A DNA stretch of 64,000 nucleotides from Entophlyctis helioformis. Its lineage: Eukaryota > Chytridiomycota > Chytridiomycetes > Chytridiales > Chytriomycetaceae. The notes beneath the pieces are model-generated. The model ran no database searches. It saw only the letters and a list, made by a program, of their open reading frames with translations, and had not been told where the DNA came from. A program made the position numbers and the translations under genes. The first letter of the stretch is position 1. Every line of letters begins with the position of its first letter. The stretch covers positions 62,001 to 126,000 of the forward strand of contig JAHLKH010000019.1 in the NCBI GenBank assembly GCA_025526915.1. Direction: 5' to 3'. Positions 12,721-23,700 of this stretch are shown here, one piece after another.

Positions 12721-14106
12721 ATGCGGCTGCCCACACTCACCATCCTGCGCAAAATGTCGACAATGCGAGCCGTGCAAGTGCACCAAACCGGCGGCCCAGA
12801 GGCTCTCCTCCTGACCAGCGATGCAGCGAGACCCGAGGCTGGCCCTGGCCAGCTGCTTGTGCGCAACGCCTTTGCAGGCGTCAACTACATTGACACCTAC
12901 CACCGCACGGGCCTGTACAAGATGCCGCTTCCCTTCATCCCTGGCCGGTAATGGCACCAACTGCATGTTCGCTCGGCTGGCACCTGTCTGACCTGTAGTG
13001 TCAGTGAGGCCTCGGGTGTCGTGGCGGCCGTCGGCAGCGGCGTGTCCAGCTTCAAGGTCGGCGACAGAGTCGCCTACTCTGGCAGCGGCGGCTACTCTGA
13101 ATACAGCGCCGTGCCCCAAGGCATGCATCCGCCCACAATACCCGTCTGCTTGCTGCCGCCATGTCTGCTTACGCAACCTGCGTGCATCTGTCCAGGCTAC
13201 ACCGTCAAGCTGCCAGAGTCTGTCTCGGACGAAACCGGCGCTGCCCTGCTGCTCCAGGGCCTGACTGCCCTCTCGCTTGCCCGCATCGCACATGCTGTCA
13301 ATCCCACTGAGACCGTCCTGATCTACGTAAGGACTGCCAAGGCATCCGCTGAGATCGGTCATGTGCCTTACTGATCCGGCTCAACGTTGCTTTTTGCGGC
13401 AGGCTGCTGCTGGCGGCACGGGCCAGATGCTCGTGCAAGTGTGCAAGCACATTGGTGCTACCGTCATTGGCATCACTTCGACCGCTGAAAAGGCTGCTCT
13501 GGCCAAGGCTGCTGGTGCAGATCACGTCATCACGTATGCCAACGAAGACGTGCTCACTCGCGTTATGGAGATCACTGGCGGCCAAGGCGTGCATGCCGTC
13601 TTTGACGGCGTTGGCAAGACGTCCTTTGACACCTCGCTCGCCTGCTTGCGCAAGCTTGGATCCATGCTCTCGTTCGGAAACGCGTCTGGCATGGTCGACC
13701 CCATTGTCATCACCAAGCTGGTTCCAAAGCAGATCCGCCTCATGCGTCCGTCGCTCTTCCAGCTCGTCTCGACCCCCGAAGAGTTCCAGCCGCGTAAGTC
13801 GACGTGTCTTGTCGATGTGGTAGCCCATCAGCATCGACTCAACGTATTGCCTGTTTGCACCCAGTCGCCAAGGAACTTGTGGAGCTCGTTGCAAACAAAA
13901 AGGTATGCGAGAGCTGGCTGTGCACCACGGCGTGCTCGTTGCACGTTGGATCCATGCTGACTATGCAATCCGCCACTTGTCTGCCGTGTCCGCATGTCCA
14001 GTTGTCTGTCCACATTCACAAGATCTACGAGCTCAGCGACACCGCCTCTGCCCACATTGACCTTGAGAGCGGCAAAACGCTCGGAAAGCTTCTTGTTCGC
14101 ATCTGA
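12721..14106 (+). CDS. Zeta-crystallin-like NAD(P)H quinone oxidoreductase (MDR family)
   Basis: Medium-chain reductase family without the zinc ligands. Exon 1 reads MRAVQVHQTGGPEALLL...GVNYIDTYHRTGLY...PFIPG. Later exons give SEASGVVAAVGSGVSSFKVGDRVAY, YTVKLPESVSDETGAALLLQGLTA, the nucleotide-binding AAAGGTGQMLVQVCKHIGA, and DHVITYANEDV, ending LGKLLVRI at 14106. This is the full length of a single-domain quinone oxidoreductase (about 330 residues), acting in the cytosol or mitochondrion on quinones with NADPH. Two starts are possible: 12721 adds MRLPTLTILRK, which would be a weak mitochondrial leader, and 12754 begins MSTMRAV. One intron near 13121-13194 appears to use a GC donor: joining AVPQ to GYTVKLPE requires CAAG followed by GCATGC. 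Confidence 0.9.
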
Positions 14107-14136
14107 ACAGGGGTCGGAAGTCGCCCAGATATTGGA

Positions 14137-15605
14137 ATGAAGGCTGACCTGACCGCCAAACACACAATAATGAGCTCGTTGAACGCTGTCGCAACTCGTC
14201 CGCAGTGCCCGGCTTCAAATGCTAGTGCGGGCAAAGGAGCCGGCATGGCTGGGACTGCAGCCCAGTCCGTGCCGACTTGGTTTCCGGTGACGGTGACTGC
14301 AGATGTTATTGTGGACAGCGACCCAGGCGTCGTTGCTGCTCTGCCGTCTCCGCGTGCAGGCCACACTTTGACGCTCGACGAAGTCGGTGGCTCAGCGCTG
14401 TTGTTTGGAGGCGCAAGCACAGAAGACGGGTTCTACAACAGCCTGTTCAAGTTGGAGCTTGGTGCGTGCAAGCGTGTCACTGCCACTCCCCCATGCTCCC
14501 TTGCGTTGTTGCACTGACGCTGCAGAACCTGTCCAGAAACTGCCACTTGGTCGCAAGTCCTGCCTGCTCATGGCTCGCCTGTCCCGCCGGCCAGATACGA
14601 GCATTCGGCGTTTCTGGCAAGATCCGCAGCCTGGGGCCAGCGCGAGCGTCTGGTGATCATGTTTGGCGCTGGTGCAAACGGCCCTCTGAACGACATGTGG
14701 ACCTTCAACCTGGAAACGTCCGTCTGGCAGCGGATCCTCACCAGAGGCTCGTCGCCAATCGCTCGAACGCTCCACTCTGTCGCGCTGGTCAAGGTTCAGA
14801 AGCCGGCGCAACAACAGCTGTACCCCCAGACGGCTTTGAATGAGCCCGAGACAAGTTGCCGCGCTTATGTGTTTGGCGGCGGTGTCGAGAAAGACAGGCC
14901 GGTGGACGATGCGGTCATGTACTGTCTGGATCTGGATCGCCTTGCATGGGCTGCTGTCAATGCTCCACGGCAAGGCACAAAGAGCCCAAAGTCTCGCTTG
15001 GGCCACTCCATGTGTGCGATTGGACGAAAGGTCTTTGTCTTTGGCGGTCTTGCAGGCCAGGATGTTCTTGGCGATCTCTGGGTTTTTGATACGGGCAAGT
15101 CGTGGTACTGCTGGCACTTTGGGTCTCACTGCAGCAGACTTACCTCGCTTTGCATCACGTTGGACGATAAAGAAACCAATGCGTGGTCTCAGCCAGCGAC
15201 GACTGGGGACAAGCCAGGGCCGCGCTGTGGACATAGTGCGACGGCTGTTGGCTCGAAAATTGTTGTCTACGGCGGTATGGCATTCCAGCCTCATCCGTGC
15301 GCTGTCGATGATCTTTTTACGCTGGACACGGGTAGGAGCCTCTTGCCTGTTAGCCAGCCTCAAATGTCTTCAAGTCGGTCCAGTTGACCATGCTTCCGTT
15401 CATTGCAGAATCGTGGATCTGGCATAAAGAGGATCCAGCGTTCATGCCGCCTGCCGCGCCTGGGCCACGATTGGACCACGACACATGCGCCATGCGGTCT
15501 CTCTCTGCTCCTGGCTGTCCTCGCGCTGAAAGCAAGCTGTGCGTCTTTGGCGGCATGGATTTTGGCAACGTCTACAACGACGTCTTTGTGCTCTCCCTTG
15601 GTTGA
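14137..15605 (+). CDS. Kelch-repeat beta-propeller protein
   Basis: Starts at ATG 14137 or 14170 and ends at 15605, with introns near 14461-14525, 15095-15165 and 15333-15407. Kelch motifs follow one another: PSPRAGHTLTLDE with ALLFGGA; then a block with LVIMFGAGANGPLNDMW; ARTLHSVALV with AYVFGGG; SRLGHSMCAIGRKVFVFGG; GPRCGHSATAVGSKIVVYGG; and PRLDHDTCAMRS with LCVFGGMDFGNVYNDVFVL. That is about six blades, enough for one propeller, with no added catalytic or BTB domain. The closest architectures are Rab9-effector p40-type and other stand-alone kelch proteins, which act as scaffolds. A specific partner cannot be assigned. Confidence 0.82.
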
Positions 15606-15689
15606 ACAATATTGGCCATTGCCCCATGCAGCAATGAAATGGTAGGCGTGTTCGGACGTGCTTGCTCAACAATCTTGACGATCACGGCA

Positions 15690-17540
15690 ATGGCCAGCAG
15701 GCAGAACCTTGCACAGCACGGACAAGGTTACCAGCCTCACCCAGCAGCGGCAGCAACAGCAGCAGCATACCTCTCGAAAGCGCCGGCGCAGTCAGCACCC
15801 ATCAACGCACTGGCCCGCCAGTTTGGTGGTGTGTCGGTGTCGGACAAGGAAAACTACAGCCAGCCAGTATGTCAATATGCATGGCCTGCTGACCGCACGC
15901 ATGGTCGGACGTTGCCAAACCGACAAGGCTGCCAAGCCTGTGCTGCGTTGGCCGGTCCATGGCTCGCAACTGGCAGTGTCTCATGTCCTCTTGAGTCTCC
16001 TTCTTGGCAGCCTTGCAGTATTGTTGGCGATGAGTTGTCTGCCCCCTGCACAAAGCACTGACATGAATGCTCTCCTGATGGACTGGGGGTCATGAACAAG
16101 CTCCGAAGTGATGCCCAAGTTGGCCATGCCTCCTCAGCATTAACTGCTGCGAAGATGGCCATCGGTTCTATCAGCCATACCTCCAATGCAGCTGCTGCCA
16201 CGCGAGCCCATGGTGCTTATCATGGACAGGCAAGTCACCTGGCAGCCCAGGTGGCTCCTTCCGCGGCCCACCACCACAGCACGGCACTCCAGCCAATGGC
16301 AAGTCTGGGCTGTCGAGCCATGATGCTGAACAGCGGGAAGCGTGCATCGGACTGACTTGGAGATACACACGTTTCATAGGATCAGCAACAGGCTCGTCAT
16401 GTCCATGTTGCGCATGCATCCACCAAGACCGATCCTCGTCAGGAGCCGGTGCCGCAAATGCACTCTGCATCGCACGAGTCCTCGGCATCGTCCGACTCTG
16501 GCGAAGAAAGGCGCTGGTCGCTGAAGGACTTTGACGTTGGTCGCCCCTTAGGAAAGGGCAAGTTCGGACGTGTGTATCTCGCCAGAGAAAAGCACAGTGG
16601 CTATGTCGTCGCCCTCAAGATCCTGTTCAAGGCAGAGCTGGCCGACAACAAGGTTGAGAAGCAGCTCCGTCGTGAGATTGAGATCCAGTCGCATCTTCGC
16701 CACCCAAACATCCTTCGCCTGTACGGCTACTTTTACGACAGCAAGCGTGTGTATCTCATTCTCGAATACGCCGCCCAGGGCGAAATGTACAAGCATCTGC
16801 GCAAGGAGGAGCGATTCTCTGAGCCGCGCGCAGCAAAGGTGGTTTGCTGTTTCGTAATGTCCGCATCTGTGAGTTTAAGGAGTACGGATGCTGAACCTGG
16901 CCAACACTGCCCAACAACAGTACATTGCGCAAATGGCCGATGCGCTTGCCTATCTGCACAAGAAGCATGTCATCCACCGCGATATCAAGCCAGGTATGTA
17001 CAAGGCAATGCCCTCATCTCTCCATTGACAGCAACACTCTTCGTGCTGATGTGAATGCTGCCCATCAAGAAAATCTGTTGCTTGGCATCAAGGGCGAACT
17101 CAAGATTGCCGATTTCGGGTGGTCAGTGCACGCACCCAACGCACGGCGTCAGACCATTTGCGGCACTCTTGACTATTTGCCGCCTGAAATGATCGAGGGT
17201 CACGACCACAACGAAAAAGTGGACCTGTGGTCGCTTGGTGTACTGTGCTACGAGTTTCTTGTTGGAGTGCCCCCGTTTGAAGACCAGCGCTCGTACAAGG
17301 CTACATACCGCAGAATTACCAAGGTGGACCTCAAGTTTCCGGACTACATCAGCCAAGAGGCAGCGGATCTGATTACAAAGGTTGGGGCGAGTCTTGCTTT
17401 GTTGCTTGACTGGTAACAATGCTGGCTAAGCCGTTGTGAAATGTACACAGCTCCTCAGACGCGAGCCTGGAAACCGCCTGCCGCTTGAGCAGGTTGCACG
17501 GCACCCTTGGATTGTCAAGCATGCAGACAGCAGTGCTTGA
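15690..17540 (+). CDS. Aurora-type mitotic serine/threonine kinase
   Basis: Exon 1 starts at ATG 15690 ([15 protein letters not shown]) with a disordered Ala/Gln/His N-terminus that continues through blocks near 16092-16345. The kinase domain begins near 16521: [18 protein letters not shown] (glycine loop), VALKILFK with the ATP-binding Lys, [16 protein letters not shown], then after introns the catalytic loop [24 protein letters not shown] and the activation segment [16 protein letters not shown]. The last segment, including the Thr phosphorylated on activation and the DYLPPEM sequence, is diagnostic for Aurora kinases. The C-lobe ends [10 protein letters not shown]...DSSA at 17540. It would act in chromosome segregation as part of the passenger complex. 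The chytrid gene is split by at least four introns. Confidence 0.93.
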
Positions 17541-17747
17541 GAGAACTGGAATTAAACTGCCCAACTCATTTTAAGCCGAACACAACGCAGATGATTGATT
17601 GTGAACGCGATTTTATCGAGAAACGAAAGCACAAACAGCTTGGGGGTGGAAGAACGGAGAGAAACGAGCTGGCCATCGCACAGCATCAATAGCACTGTAA
17701 CAGAAGTATTACTGGCATACACTTGAACAATAGAAAACGAAGGGATC

Positions 17748-19169
17748 TCAGTGGGCACCGCCAGAGGAACCAGTCGCACTGGCCTTGCTGTTGAGCTGCT
17801 GCTTGGTTGCCTGTGACGAGCCACCAAAGCGAAGATCCTTCAGGCCCTTCATCGTCCACCAGATAAAGACTGTGAAAATGACCGAGAGCGTAGCAGCAAC
17901 ACAAATCAACGCTTGACCCTGATGAGCGACGAGTATTCAGAGGTGATTCCAGTCACGGCGTTAGTCTGCGTCTCTAGTCAAACGAGAAAGGTAAACGAAC
18001 ATACCTTGCGCCAGCCAGCCGAAGGAGGAGGACGCATAGCAGCGTCAGCGGCTTGCGAGTAAATGAGCATGACGGGAATGTGGCACATGTAGATGGCGAG
18101 ATAGAAAGCAAGGCGGAAGACGGCAATCTGCGACGGGTTGAGCTTTCTGTAAAAGTTGACGATGGGATTTCCCGAGGAAGCTTGGTCGCCTGCTCCGCCA
18201 GAACTGGCCGACGCAGCCGACTTTGTGCCCTTTGATTCACGCTTGCCCATCTTGTTGAAGTTCCAGAAGAGCGTAAACACTGCGTAGCACGCAATCAATT
18301 CGGTTGCAGAGTTGCCAATGATTGCTGGATGAGTTGGTGGTGATTAGTATGGACATTCAGCTGCGACGAGTGATATCGGCCACACTTACTGTACGGGTTT
18401 GCCGTGTTGCGATACCAGCTGGTAGCAGATGACGTCATTGGTGGAAAGAGAGTAGCAGGCAGTTGACGCGTTGTGACGCGAAATGGTCAGTCGCCGCCAG
18501 GATATCTCCTTGACAGGGGAGACGGCACGCGGACTCACATGGCTGCCCAGTTGTTCTGGGTGGGGCTAATGAACAACGAGTAGTAGAACAGGCGTGGCGT
18601 GTACAAGGACCAGAACAGTACGTTCATAATGGCAAAGAAGACGTATGGGAACCATTTCCACAGCAGCTATGTGCGTGACATGGTATGACAATGGTATTGC
18701 GAAAAGACGAATGTCAGTGTGGACGGAAGGACGTGGCCGGATTGGAATTGCCGTACGGTTGACCCTCACCTTGCTGCGGGAGAAGATGTCGAGAATAAAG
18801 TACTGCTCACGAGTCAGGATACAGCAGACACAGCAGGCCAGCAACCACAAGGAAGACACTCTTTCCACTTACAGTATTAACGACCTGATTGATGTACGTC
18901 GCGATGAAGAAGAGAACCACTCGCACAATAATCAGGTTGAGGTGCGTGTAAAAGAACGTGCAGGTCGTCATGGCTATCTGGTAGATGATACAGATGATCG
19001 AGAGCGCCATGAAGTTGCCAGTAAGGTACGAGCGAGCCTTGATAAAGGCCTTGCCGGTATCGTAGGTGTTGTAAACCATCAGAGGGATAGAGATGCAGCA
19101 GAGGACAGCCGCAAGATACTCTTCGGGCTGGTCGAAACGCGGTCGGTCAAAGGGAATAACAATCGACAT
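17748..19169 (-). CDS. Multi-span membrane protein, about seven helices, family not recognised
   Basis: Read on the minus strand from ATG 19169 (MSIVIPFDRPRFDQPEEYL). Exons include hydrophobic segments LAAVLCCISIPLMVY, FMALSIICIIYQIAMTT, IIVRVVLFFIATYI, then WFPYVFFAIMNVLFWSLY, ELIACYAVFTLFWNF, VFRLAFYLAIYMCHIPVMLIY and, after the last intron, ICVAATLSVIFTVFIWW, with a hydrophilic tail ending GSSGGAH at 17748. A basic, Ser/Gly-rich loop (KRESKGTKSAASASS) separates helices 5 and 6. The topology resembles a seven-helix receptor-like protein but no diagnostic motif was found, so no receptor function is claimed. Exon joins around 18300-18560 and 18870 are uncertain because two exons there are very short. 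Confidence 0.6.
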
Positions 19170-19625
19170 GGCTTTGGGTTTAGTTTGCTTGAGGCAAGTT
19201 TGGGCATTGCAGACACTGAATTTCGAGGCACAAAGAGTTGCAGGGGAATGACGACAGCACATGCTATGTGACGTCAGCCAATAAAATCTCCGGGACATGT
19301 GGGGGTGTTCAGGACCGCGATGTTTATATGAGGGGAAAGGCGGCGTATGGATGATAATCAGGAGCAACCCTGAGACTGGCAAGATGAATGTTTGGTGAGA
19401 ATTGGTGCGAGGGAGTTGTCGGTGAGTGCCGTGTGGTTGCGGAAGCAATTGTTGTGATCAAGTATGGCTGCTGGTGGGCATCTTTCGGCTGAATGAAGAC
19501 ACGAAGAATGCGAAAACATTGAAGTGGTCACTCATGTGTTCCTTTGAATGATCAGGCTGCTTCATTCCAAGTGCTCGCATAGCATGCCCCACCAGTGATG
19601 GCATAGGCTCGTTGGCAAATCCCAC
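19170..19625. other. Intergenic, no gene seen
   Basis: Upstream side of the membrane protein gene. It probably holds its promoter. No repeat or RNA gene was recognised. Confidence 0.5.
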
Positions 19626-20533
19626 AGGTACCCTTACCCTACAGCGCGCCGTTTGTGTGCCCAGAGCTCAGACCGGTACACCCAAATAGACGCTTGCAGG
19701 AAGTCCGCTAAACCCACCATGGCCAACCCATCAGCCTCGAAATTCCGCATCTGCTCCGCATTGAATGCTTCGCCCCACGTCCCGCCAAGGACCAGCCCCC
19801 ACATCAAGTTTACCACGTCAGAAACAATATGTACAAGATCGCCGCGTATCTGGGTGTCCCACATTCTCGTGCGTTGCTATGGCGCGTGCTGCTGTGAACC
19901 ATGCGTCCAAGCATGCTCTGTGCGGATAGCCACGATCCGCTCCTCTGTGCACTCGAGCGCAAAATGCGCAATCTCCAGCGTGCTTCCCAGATCCTCGCCG
20001 CACATGATGCAGCATGATCCGTGACCAAACGGGTGGGCTGGGTCGAGCAGGTTGGCGTTGATGGCGCGGCGAGCCGTGTAGATGCCACCCACTCGTGCAA
20101 GCATCAGGAACCGCGCACCTTCCGAGCGTCGCGGGTCAAAGACCGGATCTCGTATGATATTGGCTGTCTTCTGCATCTGGAACGCAGTGTAGATGGCAGC
20201 CGTGTCGCACTTGCTGGCAGACTTGAGCGTGACGGCCAGGCCGTATGCCTTGAGGCGGGGCTTGCTGTCTGGGTCGCCGTCGGGCAGGCCGGGCGTGGCT
20301 ATGTAGCGGTTGTAGAGTTGGATCGAGCGGCGTGTCCAGTACCAGAGGCGTCCGCCAACAGGTGCTGGCTGTGCGGGGCAGAGCAGGCCGAGAGCCGACT
20401 TCAGCTTGGGCGTCTTGAGACGAAGGCGCATGCGTGCGACCAGACTGCGGGCCACCACGGTTTGGATGCCATACCCTTGGTTGAAGTTAATGAAGTGGCA
20501 GGCATAAAGGCACTCTGACATGATTTTGTGCAT
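19626..20533 (-). mobile_element. Decayed 3' end of a LINE-type (non-LTR) retrotransposon
   Basis: The minus-strand frame 20533-19877 has a zinc-knuckle-like pattern near its end, CCIMCGEDLGSTLEIAHFALEC (two Cys, then His and Cys), the kind found after the reverse transcriptase in many non-LTR elements. The protein then breaks, and a further conserved tail appears in another frame at 19864-19634 (LGGTWGEAF...FLQASIWVYRSELW). The same order, knuckle then a LGGGVLSG...FLQAAHGVFQRTLW tail, is present in the second element at 24-26.4 kb, so the two are diverged members of one group. No reverse transcriptase remains here. It is truncated at the 5' end, as is usual for LINEs, and frameshifted. Confidence 0.7.
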
Positions 20534-20731
20534 AAATCAAGCTTTGATAGTTTGTTGTTTGGTGCACGCATGTGTTTATTGCATGGCGCTATGAGGGATT
20601 GAATTGTCAAGACAGATAGAGGACACGAGAGAGGACAAGAGGGAGGAGGGACGACAGTTGTGTTTTTTGGGGGGTTTGTGGGGTTTTGTGGTTTTTTGTG
20701 GGGTTTTGTAGGGTTTGGGGTTTTGCAAGTC

Positions 20732-20734
<3 letters not shown>

Positions 20735-20799
<65 letters not shown>
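20735..20799. repeat. GA/CT dinucleotide microsatellite directly after a stop codon
   Basis: About 32 perfect GA units. On the minus strand it is a CT tract that starts immediately after the TAA of the helix-hairpin-helix gene (20800-20802), so it would form the start of that transcript's 3' UTR. Confidence 0.95.
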
Positions 20800-20801
<2 letters not shown>

Positions 20802-23270
20802 ACTGTTTGAGAGAGGGGATACGGCTGGGATCGCTGTTTGCCAAAAAGACACGCTTGGCCCAGCCAGGACCAATGACCGATGCGAGCTCGGCTTCACCTT
20901 GGAAAAAGTTGTTGCTACCGTTCCTCGCCTTGAGGATATCGTCTGCGCGCTTCGGGCCAATCCAGGTGAGCTCCATGAGCTCTGTCTTTGTTCCGCGGTT
21001 GAGAAGGGCAACGATCTTGGCTTCTGGCGTCATTTCCGCTGCTTCAGCCTTCGGCGTCTCTTCCGGTTTAGCAACCTTTGGAACTCGCGGCTTTCTTGGT
21101 TTAGGAACATTCGAACTTGGCATCGTGTCCGGGGCTCCAACACTCGGATCAAGCTTGACAGCTGGGTTAGGAACCTTCGAACCAGAGGTATCTTCCTGGG
21201 TTTCAGCGTCCTGTGTTTCAAAGCTGGGATCAGGCTTGGCAGCTAGACAGTATGTTGTCAGTACGTGTAAATAGCCAACAATCACATCGTTAATCACTCA
21301 CCATCATCAGCAACACTTGTAGAGCTTGTCGTCTCCAGGGTTTGAACGGGTTCATCTTCGGCTGCCTGGGTCGCTGCTGCCAAGTGTTAGAAAGATTTCA
21401 ATGAATGTACGATTTCAGAGTTGGTGTTACCATTCTTCGTAGCGGACTGGGATAGAACCTCACTTGCTGCGCTCTGCCACTGTCGAGCAATCTCTACTCA
21501 TTCATATGGTTTGCACGATCAGCACACGAACAGACAACAACCCAAGTTTTGTCGACATACTTTTCTTGGCGAGTTGATCACTGAATGATACCTCAAACTC
21601 ATTGAGCTCTTTCAGGCTTTCGTTGATTTTCTGATTGCTCGTCAGGGTACCGTACTTGCTTTTGAATTCTTTCCGCATCGCCTGGATTAGTCGAATCCTG
21701 ACCTCGAGTTCGGATATGGGAATCTTCTTTGGGTCCACACCCGTATCCGTAATCGCGGAAAGAATATTCTGACTGAAGTAACCAGTGGCCAAGGCCTCGT
21801 CGAGTTTCTTGTTCATCGCGTCGGTAGTTACGGCAACATGGAGAAGGGTCTTGTCGAGAATGATCTTGCGAATCTTGGTAAGGCTGGGCACGACATTCGA
21901 CGAATTCGGGTGGCGCATGCTCAGAGAACGGATCATCCGGTTGAAGCGACCCGCTTTGTTCCATGTCTCCATTTCTTTGGCCATCTTGTCAATTTCCTTA
22001 TTGTACTTATCCACATCAGCCTTGATTTTCTTGTAGATCGGAGTTTCAGATAGATCTTTGACAGAGGTTGCGGCAGTTTGTTTGATCTTGTCAGCATCTT
22101 CGCAGCGTTGTTGCATTGCCCATACGTTGACACTCATTACCATCAGAAGGCTTGACGGTCGAGGAAGTACTGGATGACTCGTCAGAACCATCAGGATTGG
22201 CAGATGGATCTTCGACTGGAAGAACAGAGGTTAAGGCAGATGATAAGAATGATAAGATCGTGTCAGCTATTGCGAAGGCCAGCGTCAGAGGTACGCATCT
22301 TTACCTTGACGGCGATCAACTAAAGCAAACTGCTTTATGCTGTTAAGCATATGAACGAACTCGCAGGCTTCGATGATCACCTGATTATAATGCTTGACAT
22401 CATTTTTCGTATTGATGCACGCCATGACCAACGAGGTGATGGGACCAGCCAAGGGTCCGACTCCAGGGATCGTGGTGAAAGCACCGAACAACACGTCGAG
22501 GATGATCTTGGAAACGTCCGGATCGATGCCGATATCGACCTCGCGATCCTTTTCAGTCCAACCATTCACGAGCTCGTGGATCTTCGTTGCGAGAGCATTG
22601 TTTTCATGCTCATTCAGCTCACGACTTCAAAAGGGTACCATGATGCGTTAGATGCAAGCTTAAATGGCATGATTATCGTGTGTACACTTACTCGTCCTTT
22701 GGTGGGGGGAGGGGAGGGAGAGGTTTCGGTAGCGGGTCCTCGAGTTTGCCGACTGCTCGCATAAGTTTTTCCCTTTCGGGGACCTTGAGTGTGCCAATGT
22801 AGGCCTTGAGGTCCTTTGTGGTCATTCCATTTGCCTCTCTGAGCATCAACACAAGTGGAAGCGGGTCGCTCTTGGTCTCGGTCTTGTTCTCATCTTGCTC
22901 GGCTCCGGATTTCTTCTTGCCGCTTGGTTTGAAGACTCTGCGAGCTTTCTTGATCAACTTTTTGACACGGACTGGAGGCAAAGTGCAATACAATGTTTCA
23001 GCCGTCTGTCTGAGCAGTGTGCCAATGGCGATTAAACCCACATGCTTCAGCCGGTGTTTCTGTCGATTTGGGCGACTCGAGTTTCGCGTTGTTGCCAGCA
23101 GCAGTCACACTGCGTACGGCGTCAGGGTTGTCGACCGAGCCTTTCAGCGTGCTCTCCGAATCAGAGTCTGCGCGATCGACGGTCTTGACAGGGCGGTCTT
23201 GATCTTTGCAAGCCTCAGTCGTGGCATCTTGCTTTGTGGCGGTCGCAACAGGTGGTGACATGACGGTCAT
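20800..23270 (-). CDS. Multi-exon unknown protein with helical bundle and C-terminal helix-hairpin-helix
   Basis: Minus strand, from ATG 23270 (MTVMSPPVATATKQD) through about eight exons to 20800. Visible parts in order: an acidic N-terminus; a Lys-rich segment (RVFKPSGKKKSG) with GMTTKDLKAYIGTLKVPERE; a helical block at 22569-22290 containing ILDVLFGAFTTIPGVGPLAG followed by ITSLVMACINTKNDVK; a long helical region at 22060-21560 (SETPIYKKIKADVDKYNKEI...LATGYFSQNILSAI); Pro/Thr-rich linkers; and a C-terminal pair of helices with WIGPKRADDIL and VIGPGWAKRVF, a helix-hairpin-helix as in KIF22-like and ComEA-like DNA-binding tails. I do not recognise the whole protein. The IPGVGPLAG helical block recalls the N-terminal helical domains of fungal NLR/MLKL-like proteins, but this is a weak resemblance. 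Flanked by LINE remnants on both sides. Exon joins are partly guessed. Confidence 0.55.
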
Positions 23271-23700
23271 TGGAAGTGGTTGGTGGCGTGGCTGGCAGAG
23301 GAACAAGGGTGGAAGAGAAGGTGGAAAGGCAAGTGGAAGGGCAGGTTGAACATCAGATCCAGCTCGCAATACAGCGGGCGAGAACGGCAGACAAGTGCAC
23401 AGCCGCAGGTGTAAGCCACAGCGGCATGAAGGGATTACGCCATAATTGCCCAGGACTTGTTGTGACAAGGAACAGTAAGGAGGCAGTGGGCAGCATCACG
23501 GTTGCCAGCAGATACACGTACATATGAGGTGGTGTGTTGGTTCAAAGGCGTCTACCGTGGAGGTCGAGGCGATGAGATAGCAGTGGCAGAAGCTGGGACA
23601 CAACGGTATGCAAGAAGTGCGTGAGGATGTGTTCAAGCTGGAGGGAAAGCAAACCAACGCCCCCTTTGCTCAGGCATTTATCGTCTCGTCCGTTGTGATC
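23271..23700. other. Intergenic, no gene seen
   Basis: Probable promoter side of the helix-hairpin-helix gene, ending where short direct repeats of a GGATCAAGGGG type (about 23735-23762) mark the start of the LINE remains. Confidence 0.45.
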
